Notes under the pieces: generated by a model
What the model saw: only the letters and a program-made list of their open reading frames with translations
Told to the model about the DNA's origin: nothing
The model's database searches: none
From: Phragmites australis
Lineage: Eukaryota; Streptophyta; Magnoliopsida; Poales; Poaceae
Length of the DNA: 64,000 nucleotides
Reading direction: 5' to 3'
Assembly: GCF_958298935.1 (NCBI RefSeq)
Contig: NC_084943.1
Span: 506,001 to 570,000, forward strand
Position numbers and translations under genes: made by a program
Shown here: piece after piece, positions 55,534 to 64,000 of the stretch
Layout of the letters: each line of letters begins with the position of its first letter
How positions within the stretch are numbered: position 1 is the stretch's first letter

Positions 55534-58500
55534 ATTGTGATGTTGGCGAACTCTCTTGCAAAGACCCCTCCTGCTCCCGTGCAACCTGCTGTGCAACCTG
55601 TTGAGCCTACAAACCCTTATGCAAATCTTTGGAAGAAGATAAATACTCTTACATTCACAGCTAAGGACAAGCTTTAGATTGTGGCCCATCTGTCAAGCCA
55701 TATCAAGATGTCTTTCGCGGTTACCTCAACAGTGTGACTGATGCAATACTAAATGAGTTTGTCATTAGCTTCTTTGAGCATTAGCATGCAGAGACTAGGG
55801 GTGATGGTGTTTCTTTCTAACTTGACATAAATTGATCAAGCTTTTGGTAACCTTTTGTATGCTGGTAGGTGAGATATGAACTCCTAAGCTATCAATATAA
55901 GTGGGGCACCATATTTTATCTATAATAGTTATACTTCGATGGATGGCTACGATGCCTTATATAGTCCTAGATGGAATGCTAATTTGGATGTGAAGTTTAC
56001 TTTTCTTTCATGGACATGTGCTGTATGTAGTAGTATCTATAGGCTTCTTAATGTATGGATTCTCAACTTATTTAATGTGAAACTAGAATATCCAAGTTTC
56101 TTTTAAGAATGTTATTGATCCTACTGTGTGGTAATATGCTACCTAAGATTAGCTGATTATCTTGTACCACATAAATTTGACTTATGATCATGTCAATGTC
56201 ATACATGCAAAACTAATGTGGTAGTGTAGAAGGAGGTAAGCTCACATGTCCATTATTTAAGGTCAACATACTACAAATTGGAACCAAACCAAAGACCAAC
56301 CAAAAAAAGTTACCAAATGTTAGCAGGTTAATTGCCACTAAACCAAATAGAGGCCAAACTTCTTTGCCAAAGTTTTGGCAACTATGGTGGCTGCAATCCA
56401 AACACATATATCCTACTAAAATTTTAGTCATGCCTCTAATTTGGTGAGACAAAAGTTTGGTGGGGCTAGTTAGGGTTCAAACCAAACAAATCCAATATTC
56501 CAAACCCACCATCTAGAACTTCGGGAAACAAATCTTTGTGTCTCTTCTCTTGTTTCCTTATTTTTATGTTCTTGCTCAAATCTTTGTGCATATTGCTCGA
56601 TCTACTTATTTGTGTGTAGGTTCTTCGTAAATCTACTTGGAATCATCTCCGGGAACACACGACATCACTTGGTTTGAGCTAGAACTCTCTACTCATCCTT
56701 TATATTCAGTTTCGGGCTCAGTTCTGTACAGAACCTGGAGAATCCGGCCTTTACCGGAGTTTCCGGACCTGTACACACCGGAGTATCCGGACTACACCGG
56801 AGTCTCTGGTGAACAGTAATTTCAGGTATATGAACAGTGTTTTTAGCCTTTTTCAATTTAAGTTTTATTGCATATCTCTTGCTAGAATTGAGTAATTTTT
56901 GTCACCTTAGGATTGTAATTTTCACACTTATTTAGGGTGATTATGCACTAGTTGAGCCTAGCATATTTAGGTTTTTCTCTTGTGAAAAACTTGTTAGTTT
57001 ATATTCCGCTGCAAGTTTAGGCCAACGGTAGAAAGGGTTGAATTTTTGTAAAAACACCTATTCACCCCCCCTCTAGGCGACATCATTGTCCTTTCAATTG
57101 TGATGTTGGCGAACTCTCTTGCAAAGACCCCTCCTGCTCCCGTGCAACCTGCTGTGCAACCTGTTGAGCCTACAAACCCTTATGCAAATCTTTGGAAGAA
57201 GATAAATACTCTTACATTCACAGCTAAGGACAAGCTTTAGATTGTGGCCCATCTGTCAAGCCATATCAAGATGTCTTTCGCGGTTACCTCAACAGTGTGA
57301 CTGATGCAATACTAAATGAGTTTGTCATTAGCTTCTTTGAGCATTAGCATGCAGAGACTAGGGGTGATGGTGTTTCTTTCTAACTTGACATAAATTGATC
57401 AAGCTTTTGGTAACCTTTTGTATGCTGGTAGGTGAGATATGAACTCCTAAGCTATCAATATAAGTGGGGCACCATATTTTATCTATAATAGTTATACTTC
57501 GATGGATGGCTACGATGCCTTATATAGTCCTAGATGGAATGCTAATTTGGATGTGAAGTTTACTTTTCTTTCATGGACATGTGCTGTATGTAGTAGTATC
57601 TATAGGCTTCTTAATGTATGGATTCTCAACTTATTTAATGTGAAACTAGAATATCCAAGTTTCTTTTAAGAATGTTATTGATCCTACTGTGTGGTAATAT
57701 GCTACCTAAGATTAGCTGATTATCTTGTACCACATAAATTTGACTTATGATCATGTCAATGTCATACATGCAAAACTAATGTGGTAGTGTAGAAGGAGGT
57801 AAGCTCACATGTCCATTATTTAAGGTCAACATACTACAAATTGGAACCAAACCAAAGACCAACCAAAAAAAGTTACCAAATGTTAGCAGGTTAATTGCCA
57901 CTAAACCAAATAGAGGCCAAACTTCTTTGCCAAAGTTTTGGCAACTATGGTGGCTGCAATCCAAACACATATATCCTACTAAAATTTTAGTCATGCCTCT
58001 AATTTGGTGAGACAAAAGTTTGGTGGGGCTAGTTAGGGTTCAAACCAAACAAATCCAATATTCCAAACCCACCATCTAGAACTTCGGGAAACAAATCTTT
58101 GTGTCTCTTCTCTTGTTTCCTTATTTTTATGTTCTTGCTCAAATCTTTGTGCATATTGCTCGATCTACTTATTTGTGTGTAGGTTCTTCGTAAATCTACT
58201 TGGAATCATCTCCGGGAACACACGACATCACTTGGTTTGAGCTAGAACTCTCTACTCATCCTTTATATTCAGTTTCGGGCTCAGTTCTGTACAGAACCTG
58301 GAGAATCCGGCCTTTACCGGAGTTTCCGGACCTGTACACACCGGAGTATCCGGACTACACCGGAGTCTCTGGTGAACAGTAATTTCAGGTATATGAACAG
58401 TGTTTTTAGCCTTTTTCAATTTAAGTTTTATTGCATATCTCTTGCTAGAATTGAGTAATTTTTGTCACCTTAGGATTGTAATTTTCACACTTATTTAGGG

Positions 58501-61199
58501 TGATTATGCACTAGTTGAGCCTAGCATATTTAGGTTTTTCTCTTGTGAAAAACTTGTTAGTTTATATTCCGCTGCAAGTTTAGGCCAACGGTAGAAAGGG
58601 TTGAATTTTTGTAAAAACACCTATTCACCCCCCCTCTAGGCGACATCATTGTCCTTTCAATTGTGATGTTGGCGAACTCTCTTGCAAAGACCCCTCCTGC
58701 TCCCGTGCAACCTGCTGTGCAACCTGTTGAGCCTACAAACCCTTATGCAAATCTTTGGAAGAAGATAAATACTCTTACATTCACAGCTAAGGACAAGCTT
58801 TAGATTGTGGCCCATCTGTCAAGCCATATCAAGATGTCTTTCGCGGTTACCTCAACAGTGTGACTGATGCAATACTAAATGAGTTTGTCATTAGCTTCTT
58901 TGAGCATTAGCATGCAGAGACTAGGGGTGATGGTGTTTCTTTCTAACTTGACATAAATTGATCAAGCTTTTGGTAACCTTTTGTATGCTGGTAGGTGAGA
59001 TATGAACTCCTAAGCTATCAATATAAGTGGGGCACCATATTTTATCTATAATAGTTATACTTCGATGGATGGCTACGATGCCTTATATAGTCCTAGATGG
59101 AATGCTAATTTGGATGTGAAGTTTACTTTTCTTTCATGGACATGTGCTGTATGTAGTAGTATCTATAGGCTTCTTAATGTATGGATTCTCAACTTATTTA
59201 ATGTGAAACTAGAATATCCAAGTTTCTTTTAAGAATGTTATTGATCCTACTGTGTGGTAATATGCTACCTAAGATTAGCTGATTATCTTGTACCACATAA
59301 ATTTGACTTATGATCATGTCAATGTCATACATGCAAAACTAATGTGGTAGTGTAGAAGGAGGTAAGCTCACATGTCCATTATTTAAGGTCAACATACTAC
59401 AAATTGGAACCAAACCAAAGACCAACCAAAAAAAGTTACCAAATGTTAGCAGGTTAATTGCCACTAAACCAAATAGAGGCCAAACTTCTTTGCCAAAGTT
59501 TTGGCAACTATGGTGGCTGCAATCCAAACACATATATCCTACTAAAATTTTAGTCATGCCTCTAATTTGGTGAGACAAAAGTTTGGTGGGGCTAGTTAGG
59601 GTTCAAACCAAACAAATCCAATATTCCAAACCCACCATCTAGAACTTCGGGAAACAAATCTTTGTGTCTCTTCTCTTGTTTCCTTATTTTTATGTTCTTG
59701 CTCAAATCTTTGTGCATATTGCTCGATCTACTTATTTGTGTGTAGGTTCTTCGTAAATCTACTTGGAATCATCTCCGGGAACACACGACATCACTTGGTT
59801 TGAGCTAGAACTCTCTACTCATCCTTTATATTCAGTTTCGGGCTCAGTTCTGTACAGAACCTGGAGAATCCGGCCTTTACCGGAGTTTCCGGACCTGTAC
59901 ACACCGGAGTATCCGGACTACACCGGAGTCTCTGGTGAACAGTAATTTCAGGTATATGAACAGTGTTTTTAGCCTTTTTCAATTTAAGTTTTATTGCATA
60001 TCTCTTGCTAGAATTGAGTAATTTTTGTCACCTTAGGATTGTAATTTTCACACTTATTTAGGGTGATTATGCACTAGTTGAGCCTAGCATATTTAGGTTT
60101 TTCTCTTGTGAAAAACTTGTTAGTTTATATTCCGCTGCAAGTTTAGGCCAACGGTAGAAAGGGTTGAATTTTTGTAAAAACACCTATTCACCCCCCCTCT
60201 AGGCGACATCATTGTCCTTTCAATTGTGATGTTGGCGAACTCTCTTGCAAAGACCCCTCCTGCTCCCGTGCAACCTGCTGTGCAACCTGTTGAGCCTACA
60301 AACCCTTATGCAAATCTTTGGAAGAAGATAAATACTCTTACATTCACAGCTAAGGACAAGCTTTAGATTGTGGCCCATCTGTCAAGCCATATCAAGATGT
60401 CTTTCGCGGTTACCTCAACAGTGTGACTGATGCAATACTAAATGAGTTTGTCATTAGCTTCTTTGAGCATTAGCATGCAGAGACTAGGGGTGATGGTGTT
60501 TCTTTCTAACTTGACATAAATTGATCAAGCTTTTGGTAACCTTTTGTATGCTGGTAGGTGAGATATGAACTCCTAAGCTATCAATATAAGTGGGGCACCA
60601 TATTTTATCTATAATAGTTATACTTCGATGGATGGCTACGATGCCTTATATAGTCCTAGATGGAATGCTAATTTGGATGTGAAGTTTACTTTTCTTTCAT
60701 GGACATGTGCTGTATGTAGTAGTATCTATAGGCTTCTTAATGTATGGATTCTCAACTTATTTAATGTGAAACTAGAATATCCAAGTTTCTTTTAAGAATG
60801 TTATTGATCCTACTGTGTGGTAATATGCTACCTAAGATTAGCTGATTATCTTGTACCACATAAATTTGACTTATGATCATGTCAATGTCATACATGCAAA
60901 ACTAATGTGGTAGTGTAGAAGGAGGTAAGCTCACATGTCCATTATTTAAGGTCAACATACTAAAAATTGGAACCAAACCAAAGACCAACCAAAAAAAGTT
61001 ACCAAATGTTAGCAGGTTAATTGCCACTAAACCAAATAGAGGCCAAACTTCTTTGCCAAAGTTTTGGCAACTATGGTGGCTGCAATCCAAACACATATAT
61101 CCTACTAAAATTTTAGTCATGCCTCTAATTTGGTGACACAAAAGTTTGGTGGGGCTAGTTAGGGTTCAAACCAAACAAATCCAATATTCCAAACCCACC
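54953..61199 (+). repeat. Tandem array: four head-to-tail copies of a 1563-bp unit
   Basis: Units start at 54953, 56516, 58079 and 59642, each with GAACTTCGGGAAACAAATC, an exact 1563-bp period. The last unit stops 5 bp short at 61199. Each unit is 581 bp of the solo LTR's 3' end plus 982 bp of Harbinger flank. At the junctions the flank ends CCCACC, then ATCTA, then GAACTTCGG. I saw only three differences between unit 1 and the others (near 55008, 55089 and 55183). Two more are in unit 4 (near 60964 and 61136). Units 2 and 3 look identical. No unit encodes an intact protein. Confidence 0.97.
55534..55538 (+). repeat. Right target-site duplication of the solo LTR
   Basis: ATTGT, identical to 53032-53036. 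The same junction is repeated in every tandem unit downstream. Confidence 0.9.
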
Positions 61200-61215
61200 T
61201 TAACATATCTAATAC

Positions 61216-61895
61216 CATATCCCTAGGGGTGAAAATGAGCCGGATTTTTCCGGCCGGCCCTATTGTCCAAATCGTTTTAGATGCTAACTGGATCTCGAAT
61301 CGGATTTGGATAGTTGTATTGGATATCGGATTCGGATGTAGAGAGCCAGGTAACATGTCGGATATCGGATATCCGTGAATAAAATCAGATATATCCGAAG
61401 ACTATTCGACAATTATCTGAGCCTATCTTCCAGAGTTAGCATTTTCATACGGAGTCGGATGGAGACGATCTTTATATGAAAATTGTAGCTCTCTATGAGA
61501 TCTACAAATTTGTAGTTATTAATAAGTTCAAATATTTAATAGAAGCTTCAGCCAGCATATTAGACACTCTTAACTTCTTCGATTTCACTCAAACATAACT
61601 CTTTACATAGGAGTATATTGCTAATTTGCTTGTTGGACTCTAATGTAGTTTAGTTTTGGATATGTGGAATGGTCGAACAATCATAACAAATGTGATATAT
61701 ATGGTTGTTGCTTTTACTCAATATCCGAATAAATATTCGTGATCAACATTGTTTGCATCTGACTCATCACACATTCGATCCGTATTCATGATCGAAACTA
61801 TCCACATCCGTATCTGTATCTCACATCATCCGTGTTCGACTTCAATTCTAATAAAAAATTTAAAATTAAAGATATCCATATGTATCCGATCCGGC
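61216..61895. mobile_element. Possible hAT-like non-autonomous element, truncated
   Basis: It begins TAGGGGTGAAAATGAGCCGGA, similar to the termini of a common grass element. It is full of inverted words such as GGATATCGGATATCCG on the left and ATATCC..TGTATCCGATCCGG on the right. The expected terminal mirror of GGGGTGAAAA is not found at the right. Classification is tentative and nothing coding is visible. Confidence 0.4.
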
Positions 61896-62048
61896 TCCGC
61901 AGAGGGAAGTCGCAGGTTCGATTATCGTCTGTCGTTCGTTGGTGCATCAATTTTTCTTAGCCCTTCGGTGGCTATTAATCTGACGTGCTGCTGCATCTGC
62001 TTGGGACCAATTGCCAATTCTGATTATTATCCTTAGGGCAAAGTTGCC

Positions 62049-62252
62049 CTAAAACTCGATTTTGTGTTGCTTCCTTGATGATCTGGCCTGAACTCTTTCT
62101 CTGTCTCGACATATCTCAGAGATGCTACGACACAAGGGACATCGAGGTGGAAGTAATTCCGACATATGCATGCGCTCCTTTTGTTTTAGATTAAAAGAGT
62201 CCTCTAATGATTCTGGCAGTCGTGCTTTCTTCATAGGTCTCGATACCATCAT
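62049..62252 (-). CDS. Small ORF of unknown function, divergent from the pseudoprotease gene
   Basis: A 67-codon frame starts at the ATG at 62252 (MMVSRPMKKARLPESL) and contains MSELLPPRCPLCRSI, with a CPLC pair, followed by a charged tail. Composition is protein-like rather than repeat-like, and its position about 40 bp from the first recognised protease exon is notable. I do not recognise the family. It could be a real first exon of a minus-strand gene, an inverted fragment of a neighbouring gene, or chance. Confidence 0.25.
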   Translation of the reverse strand: MMVSRPMKKARLPESLEDSFNLKQKERMHMSELLPPRCPLCRSISEICRDRERVQARSSRKQHKIEF

Positions 62253-62294
62253 TGATTTCACAATTCTTTCACACCTCTAACCATGTATTAGCAG

Positions 62295-63898
62295 GTCATA
62301 GAGCATGTTGGTCGGATTCCGATGGTCCCCAATCCAAATTTGTCAAGTATGATTCTGAAAGTGTGGAGGATTTTACCAAAGACGGACGGAATTACTTTGA
62401 ATCGGTGTTCAGAGTCCGCAGATCTGTTGTATTCCTTGCCGCTACTACTGGTAATTTTAATTATCTAGGCCTTTGCATTCGGTTATTATTACTAATCACA
62501 GAGCACACGATGTCGCTATCGACCATAAAAAGCCAATTACATTTGCGCAAGTATGATATGCAACAAAGAGGGCACTTCAGAGCTTTATCCTGAGTTTGCT
62601 CAGGGAAAGAGTTTTTTTTCCTTTCGTTTTTCTTTCAGCCGCTCTGTGTGGCTGATGCAACTAATGACAGTCTATTTGTGTCATTTTTTTTTTCTTCTTA
62701 GCAGTTTTGTGTGGTAGGTCTGTGGGATGTTAGACAAATACACTGCCTACATCATCTTTATATATTAGTGTGGAAAACATTTCTATTATCAATTCTTGAT
62801 TCTAATATGCTTGCACAGAGGGAAGGCATATGTTTTGCTCAGGAACAATGGTTGATCATGTGGGCAATGAAACGTGGATACTTACCTCTGCTACTTTGGT
62901 TAGAAAACCAGGCACTCAGTTTGAGGCCTACAAACAAGGCGCCATTAAGGTAAATGCAACAGCAGTTCTTTTACTTGTTTGCTCATGCTGACTTTCTCCT
63001 CTCCTGTGGTGGATAATTAGTTGTAAACTTGTCGATTGCAGATCGAAGTGGTTCTGCACAATGAACAAACTGTTGAAGGGTCCCTAGCAATGTGTAATTT
63101 GCATTATAATGTTGCCATTGTGACTATTAAGTCTTCGGAGTCTCGGATATATCTTCCTGTGGTGGAACTCAGTGACCTCCCAGAACGTTATTCCTTGCAG
63201 CCTAGGCCTGTAGTTGCTCTAGGTCGGGACATCGACTCAAAAGCTTTTCTGATGAGGCATGGCTATCTGGTCCGTAAAAAGAGCGAGTTAGACTGCAATG
63301 AGCTCTTGGTCTGTACGTGTGATGTCAGTCAGGTAACATGACTTTGTAGCTACATTTTGATATCTAGATATGGTTTCTGACTTCCTAGCTGCATTTTGCT
63401 GTTAGCTACATTGATTTATTGTAGCATTCCTGGTACTTCATTTCAAACATGGAAAACAAAGTTAAATATGAGCATGTCATATTAGTTATAGTGTGATGAG
63501 TTAGGAAAAAAATTATGTAGCACTAGACACTGGTGTGATATCATCAGCATGATTTTGACAGATTTTAGATTCATTTTTATTTGCACTTTTTTGCTGTAAA
63601 ATCTTAGAAGTGATGACATCAGGTTTAACGCTGTTACAAACTTTGACTATTTGTGTTTTTTATATGTTTGCTACTATATTGTTTTCATGACACTTGCCGT
63701 TATTACATAAGTCATAACTGAAGGTTCAACTCATTTTATTGTGGTATCTTTTTTTTTTTTGTGCCAGGAATTCATAGGTGGGCCTGTCATGGATTCTCAA
63801 AAAAGATTCCTTGGCATCACTTTTTCCTACCGGGAAACTACTCCGTTTTTGCCTGTTGAGATTGCAGCAAGATGCCTGAAATACTTCAAGAAGTCCAA
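62295..63898 (+). CDS. Trypsin/HtrA-fold pseudoprotease, partial (3' end outside window)
   Basis: Exons are 62295-62450, 62819-62949, 63042-63332 and 63768-63898, with GT-AG introns and matching phases (1, 0, 0, then 2). The first exon or start codon upstream is not identified, and the last exons lie beyond the window. The fold is that of S1C (DegP/HtrA-like) proteases of a plant family often annotated as serine protease or Do-like. RRSVVFLAATT is followed by GTMVDHVGNETWILTSATLV, LHYNVAIVTI and FIGGPVMDSQKRFLGITF. At the three catalytic positions the usual His (TSAH) is Thr, the usual Asp (HYD) is Asn, and the usual Ser before GGP is Ile. It therefore probably cannot cleave peptides. The role is unknown. 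Confidence 0.8.
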
Positions 63899-64000
63899 GT
63901 ATACTATTTTTCTTTAACTTCTTTAACTTTCATTATAACTTTTTGGATTTTGGTAGTATCCTCTCCAGTGTAAAATTTAACTTTGTTCTTGCAAATCTTT

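Larger units (their letters stand above)
52940..55676 (+). pseudogene. Myb/SANT-like accessory ORF fragment of Harbinger, split by a solo LTR
   Basis: The open frame reaching SNSDMASSI at 53034 and the frame starting VMLANSLAKTPPAPVQ after 55538 are in register if the LTR and one target-duplication copy are ignored. The downstream part continues with NPYANLWKKI, a phrase typical of the C-terminal region of plant Myb/SANT-like proteins that accompany PIF/Harbinger transposases. It stops at about 55674-55676; related reading continues past the stop in shifted frames. The piece after the LTR is present again in each tandem copy to 61199. Function is inferred from the family only. Confidence 0.6.
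51222..56503 (+). mobile_element. PIF/Harbinger transposon remnant
   Basis: The remnant contains a HARBI1-type transposase fragment and, beyond it, a Myb/SANT-like accessory ORF piece, the two proteins encoded by PIF/Harbinger elements. The left end near 51222 or 51474 (GGGGCATGTTTGGATTGCTG) and the right end near 56503 (reverse complement GGATTTGTTTGGTTTGAACC) have the wording of this superfamily. A matching TTA target duplication was not found, so the limits are approximate. A solo LTR interrupts the element, and its right part is then repeated to 61199. Confidence 0.65.

Noticed and set aside
56213..61141. Four copies of a 79-codon minus-strand frame and of a 60-codon plus-strand frame
   Set aside because: They are repeated only because the 1563-bp unit is repeated. 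They fall in LTR and transposon-end sequence, lack domains, and the plus-strand ones do not begin with ATG.
54953..61199. CRISPR array or centromeric satellite
   Set aside because: Units are 1.5 kb without short spacers, in a plant nuclear context. Only four copies are present, and the unit is derived from known element types.
61749..62036. 95-codon plus-strand frame before the pseudoprotease
   Set aside because: It overlaps the repeat-rich element fragment and has no domain. A 5' exon of the pseudoprotease could still be near 61900-62040, but I cannot show it.
1..64000. tRNA, rRNA or other structured RNA genes
   Set aside because: I found no cloverleaf with A and B boxes, no rRNA-like sequence and no snoRNA box pattern by eye. 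A dedicated scan was not possible, so short RNA genes may be missed.

Overview
This window is nuclear DNA from a flowering plant, almost certainly a grass (Poaceae). The GC-rich first exons of its genes, the GT-AG introns, the Tourist, Stowaway, Mutator and CACTA elements, and the copia and gypsy LTRs all have the grass style. The species cannot be named from the sequence. Roughly one tenth is host gene exon or intron that I can support; most of the rest is transposable-element debris in several nested layers.

Four host genes are supported. (1) A complete five-exon cationic amino acid transporter of the CAT1/5/8 clade lies on the minus strand (9127-14209, 589 aa). (2) An intronless F-box protein with a C-terminal membrane anchor lies on the plus strand (37737-38687, 316 aa). 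(3) A complete eight-exon mRNA-decapping subunit DCP1 lies on the minus strand (39815-43743, 367 aa). (4) The 5' part of a trypsin/HtrA-fold gene lies on the plus strand (62295 to beyond 63898). All three positions of its catalytic triad appear to be substituted, so it looks like a pseudoprotease. The genes are unrelated in function and there is no operon-like organisation. A short divergent ORF (62049-62252, minus) sits just upstream of the pseudoprotease.

Layout: 1-3325 decayed LINE (minus); 5.1-7.3 kb LTR-like block; 7.96-8.56 kb two Tourist MITEs; 9.1-14.2 kb CAT gene with a LINE tail in intron 1; 15.3-15.9 kb another retroposon tail; 19-20.2 kb diverged direct duplication; 20.6-22.5 kb LINE (minus); 22.8-25.7 kb gypsy solo LTR nested in a copia-like LTR; 26.8-27.4 kb long inverted-repeat element; 27.57-28.22 kb Mutator-like element with a 10-bp target duplication; 28.3-30.1 kb low-complexity repeats; 30.6-34.2 kb LINE (plus); 35.7-36.8 kb CACTA-like element; F-box gene; Stowaway; DCP1; a 267-bp Mutator-type MITE just upstream of DCP1; 44.6-49.6 kb degenerate chromovirus-type gypsy element; copia gag scrap; and 51.2-61.2 kb a PIF/Harbinger remnant.

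The most unusual structure is at 53.0-61.2 kb. A 2497-bp solo LTR with a perfect 5-bp target duplication lies inside a reading frame of the PIF/Harbinger remnant. The 3' part of that LTR plus the flanking Harbinger sequence was then amplified into four head-to-tail copies of a 1563-bp unit. The copies are nearly identical: I noticed only a few differences, confined to the first and last copies. The event is either very recent or an assembly artefact.
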